A stretch of DNA of 29,492 bases from CAWKMN01 sp963850765 (GCA_963850765.1 CAWKMN010000008.1:1-29492), one strand, 5' to 3'; numbered from the stretch's first letter, positions 1 through 8,513 are shown. Notes: generated by a model not told the origin, from the sequence alone. Made by a program: numbers and translations.

Positions 1-633
<633 letters not shown>

Positions 634-728
634 AGAACATAGCCCGCGCTCAGCACGGCTATCTACGGGCGGCTGTGATACGCCCTGGCCGCGCAATACG
701 CGATCTCATCGTGCGGCATGGTCCTGTA

Positions 729-752
729 AGGGCGGGTCTGATAACCCGCCCT
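729..752. terminator. Perfect 9-bp hairpin downstream of nrfA
   Basis: AGGGCGGGT (729-737) and ACCCGCCCT (744-752) form a perfect stem around the six-base loop CTGATA. It lies 95 bases after the nrfA stop in an otherwise featureless gap (634-838). No T-run follows, so intrinsic termination is uncertain. It could equally be a member of the dispersed palindromes seen throughout the window. Confidence 0.35.
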
Positions 753-838
753 CGACAACGTACCCTCTCCAGCCGAGCTGGAGAGCGGCCATGAGGGCGC
801 TTCCTGTTTATGGGCGCGGTCGTTGTAGGCCGTCCTGC

Positions 839-1328
839 CTACCCCACCGATCCCGCCAGCTTGCGCTCGATCAGCGCCGCGATCTGGTGGTGATGCTTGG
901 ATCGCGCGAATTCCAGCGGGGTTTCGCCCGCGTGCGATCGCAAGGTCAGGTTGGCCCCCGCGTCAATAATCACCTGAGCCGTCTCGATGTGGTTCTGCCA
1001 GATCGCATCGTGCAGCGCGGTATAGCCATTGGACGGCCCCTGCTTGTCGATCTCCACGCCGTACTGGATCAGCAGCTTCGCCGCCTCGGTGCGACCGGCA
1101 TAGGCCGCCGCGTGCAGCGCGGTCGCCTTCATGCCCGGATCGACGGCGGTGACATCCGCCCCGGCTTCGAGCAGCAGCCGCACGATCTCCGCGTGGCCCA
1201 GGTAAGCCGCCATCACCAAGGGCGCATCCCGGCTCGAAATCGAGTTCGCTCACGTTCACGCCCTGTGCGATCAGATCGCGCACGCGGGCTACATCATTCT
1301 GATTGACAGCTTGCATCAGTGCGGTCAC
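839..1328 (-). CDS. Ankyrin-repeat protein, one frameshift
   Basis: A small ankyrin-repeat protein, presumably a cytoplasmic protein-interaction module. The N-terminal part (MTALMQAVNQNDVARV, start at 1328) and the rest (from VMAAYLGHAEIVRLL to the stop at 839) are in different frames. They join into one continuous series of about four repeats if one base is restored near 1228-1232, giving roughly 162 residues. Repeat hallmarks such as TALHAAAYAGRTEAAKLL and GYTALHDAIWQNHIETA are clear, and the break falls inside a repeat, not between domains. Because all pieces remain well conserved, a lost G/C in the consensus is more likely than a real mutation. Binding partner unknown; no operon partner is evident. 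Confidence 0.8.
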
Positions 1329-1456
1329 GGTGGATTCTCCTGTGGTATGGTCAGACGATGAAAACTGTACTGATTTTTGCAGGACGATTATGCGGCGGCA
1401 AACGGGGATCAGATCGGACGCCGAGCGCTGATGTAGATACCGTCTTGAAAATGGCC

Positions 1457-1558
1457 GGCCTCACCCCCTCAATCCCCCTCTCCAGCCGAGCTAGAGAGGG
1501 GAAGCACACCTTTTTCTCCCCTCGCCATCTTGGATGGAGAGGGGCCGGGGGTGAGGCC
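1457..1558. repeat. Family A palindromic element, complete copy
   Basis: A 102-bp element bounded by perfect 12-bp terminal inverted repeats, GGCCTCACCCCC (1457-1468) and GGGGGTGAGGCC (1547-1558). Inside are two near-palindromes, CCTCTCCAGC..GCTAGAGAGG and CCTCGCCATC..GATGGAGAGG. It has no coding capacity and no transposase. A similar element of 103 bp lies at 10750-10852, and partial copies occur near 8671, 16659, 18329, 23557, 24427, 25395 and 27651. The size and ends recall a MITE-like or REP-like non-autonomous element. Confidence 0.8.
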
Positions 1559-1570
1559 AGTAAGATACAA

Positions 1571-1682
1571 GGGGCGGACCTTGTGTCCGCCCAACGCGGC
1601 GCGGCCGCGCGGAGCACACGAGGTGCTCCCCTACACCAGCGCGTGATCCGATTTAATAGTCAACCTGCATTAACCCGCGGCG
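1571..1682 (+). repeat. Family C composite repeat, copy 1
   Basis: This stretch shares clear similarity with 27505-27634. Both run from GGGGCGGACCT(T/C)GTGTC through a shared GCGGCGCGGCCGCG block, a GTGCTCCCCTACAC block and a TTTAATAGT(C/T)AACCTGCA tail. Copy 1 lacks about 18 bases that copy 2 has after the GCGGCCGCG block. It lies 12 bases after the family A element and ends a few bases before the stop of the minus-strand membrane protein gene. Together these two repeats fill most of the gap 1329-1688. No ORF is shared between the copies. Confidence 0.75.
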
Positions 1683-1688
1683 ATCGGA

Positions 1689-2273
1689 TCAGGGGATGAA
1701 CTTCTCGGGCAGGCGGCGCAGCAGCGCGAACCAGCCGAATCCCAGCATCCCGACGATGATCCCGGTCAGAATGACTTTGAGCACGTTCAACTGATCGAAC
1801 CAAGCCGAAAATGCAAACACCTGCGAGTCGTAATCGTCGATTTTGAAGTCGCGCGGGTCCCGGCCGATGATCTCCATCACGACGTACCACAGCAGCAGCG
1901 TCACCACCCCACTGACCGCCGCCATGATCAGCCCGGAGAGGTTGTGGTTTCCGCTGTAATACGCATAGGTCGCGCCGTTCAGCGCCGCGATGATCCAGCC
2001 AAAGGTGAAGGCCAGCCCGCCCACCGGCAGGCCCACGATCCGATCCAGCAGCGCGGCCAGCACGCCCGACACCGCCGCGATGATCAGCACCTTAATCGCC
2101 AGATCGATATTGATCCCAATTTGCTTCATATAGCTCTGTGCCTGCTCCATGTAGATCTGCCGCGGGTCGGGGCGCTCTGTTGCGGCCGCCCGCAGCGCTT
2201 GATCGTTGGGCAGGGGCGGACTCTGGAACTGGCTGGGCGCAGGCCGTTCGGGTGGTTTCTGTTCCTCAGACAT
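1689..2273 (-). CDS. Multipass membrane protein of unknown function
   Basis: A 194-residue protein that I do not recognise. The start at 2273 (MSEEQKPPERP) is preferred because AGGAGG lies seven bases upstream; an upstream ATG at 2327 lacks this. The first 50 residues are Pro/Gln-rich and probably cytoplasmic. Four hydrophobic segments follow, around KVLIIAAVSGVLAALL, LAFTFGWIIAALNGATYAYY, SGLIMAAVSGVVTLLLWYVV and VILTGIIVGMLGFGWFALL. An acidic soluble stretch (RDPRDFKIDDYDSQ) separates the last two. The C-terminus is short and basic. No catalytic motif is visible. It is monocistronic, with repeats downstream and the divergent LexA-like gene upstream. Confidence 0.75.
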   Translation of the reverse strand: MSEEQKPPERPAPSQFQSPPLPNDQALRAAATERPDPRQIYMEQAQSYMKQIGINIDLAIKVLIIAAVSGVLAALLDRIVGLPVGGLAFTFGWIIAALNGATYAYYSGNHNLSGLIMAAVSGVVTLLLWYVVMEIIGRDPRDFKIDDYDSQVFAFSAWFDQLNVLKVILTGIIVGMLGFGWFALLRRLPEKFIP

Positions 2274-2432
2274 CGTTATGCCTCCTATGCGTCGCATAAC
2301 ATGCTCACTTCCACGATGAAGTACCACGCACTATAGCACGAGACGCCGCCACGGGCAACGGGGGCAAAGGACCCACCGGGTATACGCCGCGTTAGGACAC
2401 GGCTCAGAAATCGTTCGAAACTAAAGAGTCCG

Positions 2433-2462
2433 TTGACAAGGCCCGAACATGTCCATTATACT
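2433..2462 (+). promoter_or_regulatory. Promoter of the LexA-like regulator gene
   Basis: A consensus -35 TTGACA (2433-2438) is separated by 18 bases from TATACT (2457-2462). The predicted start site near 2469 is just upstream of the operator at 2474-2487, so a bound repressor would block initiation. GAAC/GTTC half sites are dense here, at 2445-2448, 2463-2466, 2471-2474, 2475-2478 and 2483-2486. Confidence 0.75.
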
Positions 2463-2473
2463 GTTCAGGTGAA

Positions 2474-2487
2474 CGAACATATGTTCT
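2474..2487. promoter_or_regulatory. SOS-box-like operator CGAACATATGTTCT
   Basis: GAACATATGTTC (2475-2486) is a perfect 12-bp palindrome. The 14-mer matches the Gram-positive LexA box consensus CGAAC-RNRY-GTTYC at all but the last base. It lies at about +5 to +18 of the promoter at 2433-2462, directly in front of a gene encoding a LexA-type winged helix. Autoregulation is the natural inference. A second spaced pair, GTTC-N4-GAAC (2463-2474), abuts it. Confidence 0.7.
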
Positions 2488-2536
2488 AGTGCATGACAAA
2501 CATTAAGGGGTGAGGGTTGGAGGAGGGTCACTGACA

Positions 2537-2839
2537 GTGAACGATCCCAGCGCGGTCACGCGCGAGCAGGTTTTTGACTTTATTGTCGATTACAAACGGC
2601 AGCACGACGGCCTGTCGCCCTCGGTGACGGAGATCGCCAAGGCGCTCTTTCTGCACCGGACGACGGCCCGCTATCATCTCATGATGTTGGAGCACGATGG
2701 GCGGATCCGGCTGGTGGGGAGGCGCGCGATCCAGGTTATCGGCGGGACGTGGGAACTGCCGCCGGGCAAATCGGAGTCCGGCAAAGGCGATGAAAAAAAC
2801 GGCGACGACCTCGATGATGTTCACAAAGAGGAACATTAA
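2537..2839 (+). CDS. LexA-N-terminal-like winged-helix regulator
   Basis: A 100-residue DNA-binding protein. The GTG at 2537 is chosen as start because GGAGGAGGG lies about nine bases upstream. Residues 7-65 match the LexA DNA-binding domain pattern: REQVFDFIVDYKRQHDG, LSPSVTEIAKALFLHRT (recognition-helix region) and TARYHLMMLEHDGRIRLV followed by a wing ending in IQVIG. The C-terminal LexA peptidase with its cleavage site and Ser/Lys dyad is absent. In its place is a 30-residue charged tail. It therefore cannot self-cleave like LexA. With a LexA-type box in its own promoter it is probably an autorepressor, or a factor that competes for SOS boxes. It could also respond to a ligand, but no ligand domain is visible. 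Confidence 0.82.
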   Translation: MNDPSAVTREQVFDFIVDYKRQHDGLSPSVTEIAKALFLHRTTARYHLMMLEHDGRIRLVGRRAIQVIGGTWELPPGKSESGKGDEKNGDDLDDVHKEEH

Positions 2840-2848
2840 TAGTATAAT
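2820..2848 (+). promoter_or_regulatory. Promoter of the secreted protein gene
   Basis: TTCACA (2820-2825, five of six to the -35 consensus), a 17-base spacer and a perfect TATAAT (2843-2848) lie 84 bases before the start at 2932. The -35 overlaps the last codons of the LexA-like gene, so the secreted protein gene has its own promoter even if it is also read through. Confidence 0.65.
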
Positions 2849-2931
2849 AGATTCGAGAGGTTTGTTATTCTCGCATCATTGCTGACATCGTCAACGTTCG
2901 TCCGTCGTTATTCGAGAAAAAGGTTCCAACC

Positions 2932-3513
2932 ATGAAAAAGCAAAGTGTGTGCTTCCTACTCGTGTTGTGGGTGGCTCTGATGCTGTTTCCGTCAGGGCCA
3001 TCATTCGCTCAGGGCGGCGAGCAGGTCTTCACCGCCCACGCCGAATGGTCGTATGTCTATCCCAATGACGGACCTTTCGAGTTGCCTACCTGTCTCCACA
3101 CCCAGGGCGTAGTCACCATCACCCAGACGACGGTGCATCAGCCGCCGGGTCCACCGCAGGTGGAGGTCGTGCTGGACGATTTTGTCTATCGGGTGAGCAA
3201 CAGCTTGGAGTGCTGGTTCGAGGTCCTCGACTACAACTCCGTCTCGCTTCCCCAGGGGCCGGTCACCCTGGACGCGAGCGATTTCACCGTCCACCCAGGG
3301 CTCAAGTCGGCGACGCTCGACACCGTGTTCCAGGCGTATGAGGATGAGGGCGGCGGGTATTTTGATCTTGCCATCCGGATCGAGTGGACTGCGACCGGCA
3401 AGGGGCAGCCGCGCGCGGCTACGGCTCGCATCGAGGTGTTGTCTGGCATGTACGATGCCTATATTGACAACCCTGTCATCACCGAGGACGCCTACTTGGC
3501 GAAAGTGGGCTAG
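2932..3513 (+). CDS. Secreted protein of unknown function
   Basis: A 193-residue protein with a clear Sec signal peptide: MKK start, hydrophobic core CFLLVLWVALMLF, and a likely signal-peptidase-I site after SFA near residue 26. The mature part is rich in Thr, Val, Asp and aromatic residues and looks all-beta, with alternating patterns such as VVTITQTTVHQ and VEVVLDDFVYRV. Two Cys residues (in LPTCLHT and LECWFEV) could form a disulphide. I do not recognise a family. The preceding small regulator is on the same strand but has its own promoter, so a functional link is only possible. The ATG follows a weak purine-rich AAAAAGG. Confidence 0.78.
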   Translation: MKKQSVCFLLVLWVALMLFPSGPSFAQGGEQVFTAHAEWSYVYPNDGPFELPTCLHTQGVVTITQTTVHQPPGPPQVEVVLDDFVYRVSNSLECWFEVLDYNSVSLPQGPVTLDASDFTVHPGLKSATLDTVFQAYEDEGGGYFDLAIRIEWTATGKGQPRAATARIEVLSGMYDAYIDNPVITEDAYLAKVG

Positions 3514-3542
3514 CGCGTGCACCTTCCCGTCTGAAAACACAG

Positions 3543-3564
3543 AGGGCAGCCCGCCCGCTGCCCT
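3543..3564 (+). terminator. Hairpin after the secreted protein gene
   Basis: AGGGCAGC (3543-3550) pairs with GCTGCCCT (3557-3564) around CCGCCC, starting 30 bases after the stop at 3513. The stem is perfect over 8 bp, but no T-run follows, so termination strength is uncertain. The rest of the gap to 3710 holds nothing I can identify. Confidence 0.4.
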
Positions 3565-3710
3565 GGCTGAAGTATCAAGAGGACTATTTCATCACTGACG
3601 TGGTGGGGATCGCTAACCGCTGTCTGCCAATACGGGTCCCCGTCGTCCTCGCGCGCCAGAAATCAGCACGCTTCCCTGACGCCAGGAGCTTCGCCTACCA
3701 GGGTGCTCCC

Positions 3711-4163
3711 TCATAGGTGATCAGGTTCAGGGGATGGACGATCGCCGCCGTTCGCGAGGTAGTCGATCACGTCGGTGACATCGGGGCCGCGCAGCCGCAG
3801 CCGGGGCAGATCCGCCAGAGCAACCCACGCCGCCTCGAGCGAGTGCTCGTCTGGCGTGCTTTTGGGCGTGCTATCACCGGCCGGATGCGCGGCGTAAAAC
3901 ACTCGGACGCGTGAGCCGGGGTGCAAGCCCATCCGCATCGGGGTATGTTCCACGCGCAGCACGCCGTCCAGAGCGATCCTTACGCCGGTCTCTTCCAGCG
4001 TCTCGCGGATGGCGGCGTGTTCCAGCGTTTCACCCGGCTCGACGCGTCCCGCCGGCAGATACCATAACTGACCCTGTTTGACCTCGTGAACCAGCAAAAA
4101 CCGATCCTCGTGGCGCACGACGACCAACACAAAATACCACGAGGGGATCGGGTCACGAGTCAC
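3711..4163 (-). CDS. NUDIX hydrolase
   Basis: A 150-residue NUDIX pyrophosphohydrolase, likely acting on a nucleoside diphosphate linked to another moiety. The NUDIX box spans residues 39-61 and fits GX5EX7REUXEEXGU: G39, E45, R53-E54, E57-E58, G60. The metal-binding glutamates are all present. The GTG at 4163 is taken as start. Its GTGA overlaps the stop of the upstream EcsC-like gene, AGGGG lies seven bases upstream, and the protein then begins just before the first beta strand (WYFVLVVVRHEDRFLLV). The frame stays open upstream only as a shadow of the neighbouring gene. The substrate cannot be predicted from the sequence. Confidence 0.88.
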   Translation of the reverse strand: MTRDPIPSWYFVLVVVRHEDRFLLVHEVKQGQLWYLPAGRVEPGETLEHAAIRETLEETGVRIALDGVLRVEHTPMRMGLHPGSRVRVFYAAHPAGDSTPKSTPDEHSLEAAWVALADLPRLRLRGPDVTDVIDYLANGGDRPSPEPDHL

Positions 4164-4738
4164 GGCCCATCCCCTTCCGGCAGGCGAAGCTGGCCGGAAT
4201 ACCACTTCTGCGCCAATCGGCCCGACGCCTGGGCCAGTGCGTAATTCACCCCAAAACTGATCAACGCGCCGACAAAGGGGATGACCTTCGCCAGCGATTT
4301 GCCGAGAAACTGCACCCCAAATTCGAGCAGCACGCGCTGCGTGGACCGCGCCAGCCGCGATCCGCCCGCCAGGACGAGCGCCTGCCGGATCTGCAGTTCG
4401 GTGGGGCTGGCGGTGCCGCGCCCATAGGCCGTGGCGATGAACTGCACCATCGTCGCCTGGATGCGAGCGGAGGCCAGCACATCGATCGGCAGGCCAATCA
4501 GGATCGTGACGAAGCCCCCCAACCCGGTGATCGCGCCCACCATGCCGCTGCGGATCGCCTGCCGCCGGATGATGTGCTGCACCAGTTGATCGGTGCTCAG
4601 GCGCGGATTGGCGGCGCGCATGGCCTGGTATTCCCTGTCGATGCGATCCACATCGGGCGTGGAGACGCTGCGGAGATAACGCCGCACCAGCACGAATGCC
4701 ACGGCGAACAAAACCAGCGGCATGATGCAGAAGATCAC
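4160..4738 (-). CDS. EcsC/DUF697-like membrane protein
   Basis: A 192-residue protein with an N-terminal membrane helix (MIFCIMPLVLFAVAFVLVRR), a short charged region, and two hydrophobic glycine-rich segments, GAITGLGGFVTILIGLPID and KVIPFVGALISFGVNYALA. The second carries the IPxVGAxxxxGVNYA pattern typical of EcsC-like and DUF697-like proteins. Its role is unknown; relatives are linked to membrane stress and GTPase partners. It overlaps the NUDIX gene by four bases (GTGA), so the two are probably translationally coupled. The first ATG of the frame is used, and no clear ribosome-binding site is seen. Confidence 0.65.
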   Translation of the reverse strand: MIFCIMPLVLFAVAFVLVRRYLRSVSTPDVDRIDREYQAMRAANPRLSTDQLVQHIIRRQAIRSGMVGAITGLGGFVTILIGLPIDVLASARIQATMVQFIATAYGRGTASPTELQIRQALVLAGGSRLARSTQRVLLEFGVQFLGKSLAKVIPFVGALISFGVNYALAQASGRLAQKWYSGQLRLPEGDGP

Positions 4739-4899
4739 AAATCCGAAGATAAAGAATCCACTGGAGAAGCTCTGAACTATCCACGCGCCGTCCTTGCTCT
4801 AGAGAACACTGAACCGCGGCTGTCTGGGTGCTTTGGGGGGTGCGAAATCCCTCTAGGCGCAGGGCTGTGCAGATTTACATTTGAATCCGACCATACGAC

Positions 4900-4927
4900 G
4901 TAGGGGCGTATTGCAATACGCCCCTAC
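4900..4927. repeat. Family B 28-bp perfect palindrome
   Basis: GTAGGGGCGTATTG and its exact reverse complement CAATACGCCCCTAC abut without a loop. A second copy with a 10-base loop is at 23495-23526, and a half copy is at 8619. AAAAAA follows on the plus strand, so the minus-strand transcript would show T6 before the hairpin, not after it. It lies in the gap 4739-5018, which is otherwise featureless. Confidence 0.75.
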
Positions 4928-5018
4928 AAAAAACGGTTGCCGAATTATTATGTCAAAGTGCATTGCCCTGCCCCAAAAATGGGCAACCCAAGCGTGCCCC
5001 TACACATCGACGATTTCG

Positions 5019-8000
5019 TTAACTCCCCTTCGTCAGCCGCAGCGTATACGACCCGCTGCCGACAAAACTCTCAATCTCGATCATATACGTACCGGAGGCC
5101 GGCAGGCTAAAGTTTTCGATCAGCGGGTTCAGGCCGGGGCCGTCATCATCGTTGAACGCCAGCGTCTCGGTGCCCGTGCCGTTGAGCAGGTTCATCATCA
5201 GATCCATGTTGGCGTCGCCGCTCGACGTGACTTCCAGCGTGATCGTATCTCCTTCGATCCCGCTGAAGATCCACAGATCGCTTGTCCCGTCTTCGATGGT
5301 GTCGGTGATCGTCTGCCCATAGGCGAGCATCATGCTCTGAGGCGGGGAAGTCGGCGTCGGGCCGGCGGGGATGGGTGAGCCTTCGTCCGGCCAGATCACC
5401 GGCCACACCCCGACACGCTCGCCCACCGCGCTACTGCCCAGGATCGGAAGCGCCTGGATTGCACTCGATTCGCCGGCGCGCTGCAAGGTAACGCTGTCCG
5501 CGGACAGCCAGCCGGTCGCACCGCGCGCGTACCCATAGATAAACTGGTTGTCGTCCGTGCGGGCCAGCGCCACGATCGGTTTGTCCGCGCCCACCGTCTC
5601 GAGCACGGTCGCGTTTGCCTCCGCCGCGCTTAGGATCTTGGTGCCGCTCGGCCCGGCCCTGCCAGTGATCGCGATCCCTTCGTTGACCAGATCCGGGTTG
5701 CCGGCGATGGTCAGCGGTACGTAGGCAAAATCGTCAAACGCCGCGAGGACCGGGCTGTTGGAGTCCACATAGGTGTAGCTGGCCGGCCGCGCGCCGCCAG
5801 CCGTATGCGCACTGTCTACCACCGAGCCGACGAGCTTGCCGTTCAGATAAACTTCGATGTAATCCCCGACAACCAGCACGCCCAGCGTATTCTGAGCATC
5901 GCGGCCGACCTGGATACTGTTATCGACGGCGGGCTCGATCAGGGTGCTCCAGTTTCCATCTACCGCGGATTCCAGCTTGTACTGCCCGGCGTGGCTGATG
6001 CTGAACAGATAGAAGTTGCTGCCATCCACCACGCGGAACGCCAGCGCGATGTCATAGAAATCCGTATCGCTGATCAGCTTGCCATCCACCTGCGCGTAGT
6101 AGGCGGAGTCGCCATCGATCAGTGGATCAGGATAGGACCAGCGGATATTATCAAGCGAGTCCGATTCGACGCGCAGCTCGCCGTCGATGATCTCACCGAA
6201 GCGCCAGTCGTTCGCGTTGTTATCGAACCGATCCAGCGTGGGCGTGCCCAACTGAAGCGGCACGGCGCTGAGAGTCTCCGTATTTTCGGGCACGGGGGCC
6301 AGCGCCACGCCGTCGATCGTCATGCTGCGCAGCATCCGTCCGAGGACCTGCTCTTTGAACGCTTCCTCATACTCGCCCGATGGCAAGGTCGCGAAGACAT
6401 ACAGCCAGTCCTCGTCACCGTTAAGCTGAAACAGCCAGCCCAGGCTGCGCAGCCCGCCTTCCGTAGTGTCCAGCATATAACCTGGATAGGCATAACCTTC
6501 TACCGGCTGACTCAGTCCGCTCAGATCGATATCAAAGGGGTGTTCGAGAGCGCTCACCGGGTCAAGAATAAACGACGTCAGCCCGACGGTCTGCAAGTCT
6601 TCGGGTGTCCCACGCGCCAGGGCCAGGCTGGGATAGCTGCTCCACAGCTCCGAGTCCCCCGCGACCGGCGCAAGAATAGTCATCGGCCCCATCCAGGTGA
6701 TAGCGGGCCAGTTCGCCGGGTAATCGAACGACAGGCCGAGCGAATCTATCGTTACGCGCTCGAACTCGGTCGGCACAAACAGCGCCGGATCAACGCCGGT
6801 CGTGGGCGTCGTCGCGGTCGCTTCCGGACCTTCGGTGGGCGCTGCGGTGGGCGGCGGGGTCTCCGTGGCGGTCGAGGTGGGTTCCGGCGTATTCGTGGGC
6901 GTATCGGTCGGCTGTGGGGTCACGGTGGGCGTGCTGGTCGGCATCACGATCACCTGGATATTCGTGTTGCCGGAGATGCGCACCACCTCGGCCGATACCC
7001 ACCCGCTGCCGATACCCAGCACGGCGACCTGATACCAGTCGCCATCTTCGCTGACGCCGAGCACAAATACCTCTTCGTCACGCGCCAGCGTGCCGCGTAT
7101 CTCATAGTCGAGGCCCGGCCCGCTGCGCACGTTCGCCCGTTCGGCCAGGATGGTCGCCATCGTGTTACGTGAGGTAGCGGTCGGCTCCGGCGTATTCGTG
7201 GGCGTATCGGTCGGTGCGGGTGTATTGGATGGCGCTTCTGTGGGCGTGTCGGTCGGCCCGGGCGTATGGGTTGGCTCCTCCGTCGGTGTGAGCGTCTCCG
7301 TCTCGGTGGGCTGGGCGACGACCTTCTTGCCGTTATCATCATCACCGCCGCCAAACACCAGCAGCGCAATAATGGCAATGACCACGATCACGCCGACGAC
7401 TGCCCCACCGATAACCAGCGGGCTGAGTCCGCGCCGGCCGGGAACCGCCTCGGCGGGTGGCGCGACCGATGACGGCGGAGAAACCGCGCCGCGCGTCGCA
7501 CCGGCCCGCGTCCCTGGGGTGGGCGTCACCCGGGCCGCCGGGACAGGAGTATCTGGCCGCATCGTCATATCACCCACGGGTGGCGCGCCGGGCGGCGGGG
7601 TGGTTAGACCCTCCTCGTCCCCGATGATGGTGCGATCCATCGCGTGAGCCGGGGGGCGCGGCGCTAATCCGGTCGGCAGGCGCTGCACGGCGATGTTAAA
7701 TTCCTCGGCCAGCTGGTCGGCGGATTGGTACCGATCGTCGGCATCCTTGGCAAGCGCCTTCAGGATCACGTCCTCGATGCCGGGATCAATATCCGGTTTT
7801 ACCGAACGCGGGGGCGGCGGCGCGTCGTTAAAATGCTTGTACATCAAAGTGAAGGGCGTGTCGCCGGTAAAGGGCAGCCGGCCCAGGACCATTTCATAGA
7901 CCATGATGCCGAGCGAATAAATGTCGGTGCGAGCGTCCACCGGATCGCCGCGCCACTGCTCCGGGGCCATATACGCCGGTGTGCCCAGGATATTGCCGGT

Positions 8001-8513
8001 TGCCGTCAGCTTGGTGGTCCCGGCCAGCATCTTGGCGATGCCAAAGTCCACCAGATAGGCATTGTTGCGCTCGTCCAGCATGACGTTGTTCGGCTTCAGA
8101 TCGCGGTGGATAATGCCCTGCTCGTGCGCAAAGGTCAGCGCGCTGGCGATCTGCGTCAGCATGCGGCCCGCCAGCCGCAGGGGCAGCGGCCCTTCGTGCA
8201 GCCGGTCATCCAGGCTGCCACCGCGTACCAACTGCATCACGATGAAAATATTCCGGTCTTCGCGCCCAAAATCGATCACCGGCAGAATGTGAGGGTGCTG
8301 AAGCTGGGCGATCAGCTTGGCCTCGTGCTCAAAACGAGCCACGAACTGCTCGTCGTCGGCCAGTTCGGGCGTCATGATCTTGATCGCCACGTCGCGGCTC
8401 ATCGACGCCTGCCGGGCCATATATACGGCCGCCATCCCGCCCCGCCCCAACAAAGAACGGATTTCGTACTGGCCTCTGCCTATCTTCTGGTTAATGAGAT
8501 CGTCGTTCGTCAT
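5019..8513 (-). CDS. Transmembrane Ser/Thr protein kinase with SH3-like and PPC extracellular domains
   Basis: A 1164-residue receptor-like Hanks-type kinase. The kinase domain (about 15-275) has the P-loop GRGGMA (23-28), K45 in VAIK, HRDLKPNN (136-143), DFG (157-159), the GTPAYMAPE activation segment end and the D-x-x-S-L-G segment. All catalytic residues are present. A Pro-rich juxtamembrane stretch is followed by one membrane helix (about 364-387). Outside are T/P-rich linkers, a bacterial SH3 domain (about 452-514, NVRSGPGLDYEIRG), another T/P linker and a beta-rich region with a GLSFDYPANW segment. A LamG/DUF1080-like sandwich, a second divergent SH3-like domain and a C-terminal pre-peptidase (PPC) domain complete it. 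It probably senses cell-wall or extracellular signals. It is monocistronic, and no cognate phosphatase is in the window. Confidence 0.92.
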   Translation of the reverse strand: MTNDDLINQKIGRGQYEIRSLLGRGGMAAVYMARQASMSRDVAIKIMTPELADDEQFVARFEHEAKLIAQLQHPHILPVIDFGREDRNIFIVMQLVRGGSLDDRLHEGPLPLRLAGRMLTQIASALTFAHEQGIIHRDLKPNNVMLDERNNAYLVDFGIAKMLAGTTKLTATGNILGTPAYMAPEQWRGDPVDARTDIYSLGIMVYEMVLGRLPFTGDTPFTLMYKHFNDAPPPPRSVKPDIDPGIEDVILKALAKDADDRYQSADQLAEEFNIAVQRLPTGLAPRPPAHAMDRTIIGDEEGLTTPPPGAPPVGDMTMRPDTPVPAARVTPTPGTRAGATRGAVSPPSSVAPPAEAVPGRRGLSPLVIGGAVVGVIVVIAIIALLVFGGGDDDNGKKVVAQPTETETLTPTEEPTHTPGPTDTPTEAPSNTPAPTDTPTNTPEPTATSRNTMATILAERANVRSGPGLDYEIRGTLARDEEVFVLGVSEDGDWYQVAVLGIGSGWVSAEVVRISGNTNIQVIVMPTSTPTVTPQPTDTPTNTPEPTSTATETPPPTAAPTEGPEATATTPTTGVDPALFVPTEFERVTIDSLGLSFDYPANWPAITWMGPMTILAPVAGDSELWSSYPSLALARGTPEDLQTVGLTSFILDPVSALEHPFDIDLSGLSQPVEGYAYPGYMLDTTEGGLRSLGWLFQLNGDEDWLYVFATLPSGEYEEAFKEQVLGRMLRSMTIDGVALAPVPENTETLSAVPLQLGTPTLDRFDNNANDWRFGEIIDGELRVESDSLDNIRWSYPDPLIDGDSAYYAQVDGKLISDTDFYDIALAFRVVDGSNFYLFSISHAGQYKLESAVDGNWSTLIEPAVDNSIQVGRDAQNTLGVLVVGDYIEVYLNGKLVGSVVDSAHTAGGARPASYTYVDSNSPVLAAFDDFAYVPLTIAGNPDLVNEGIAITGRAGPSGTKILSAAEANATVLETVGADKPIVALARTDDNQFIYGYARGATGWLSADSVTLQRAGESSAIQALPILGSSAVGERVGVWPVIWPDEGSPIPAGPTPTSPPQSMMLAYGQTITDTIEDGTSDLWIFSGIEGDTITLEVTSSGDANMDLMMNLLNGTGTETLAFNDDDGPGLNPLIENFSLPASGTYMIEIESFVGSGSYTLRLTKGS

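Noticed and set aside
1457..1682. An insertion sequence or complete transposon
   Set aside because: No transposase or clear target duplication was found; only short non-coding elements are present.
4164..4784. N-terminal extension of the NUDIX frame by about 200 residues
   Set aside because: It overlaps the EcsC-like gene in another frame. A GTG with Shine-Dalgarno at 4163 gives a normal-length NUDIX protein.
5805..7172. Plus-strand open frame of 455 codons
   Set aside because: Lies entirely antisense to the kinase gene; composition is typical of a shadow frame.
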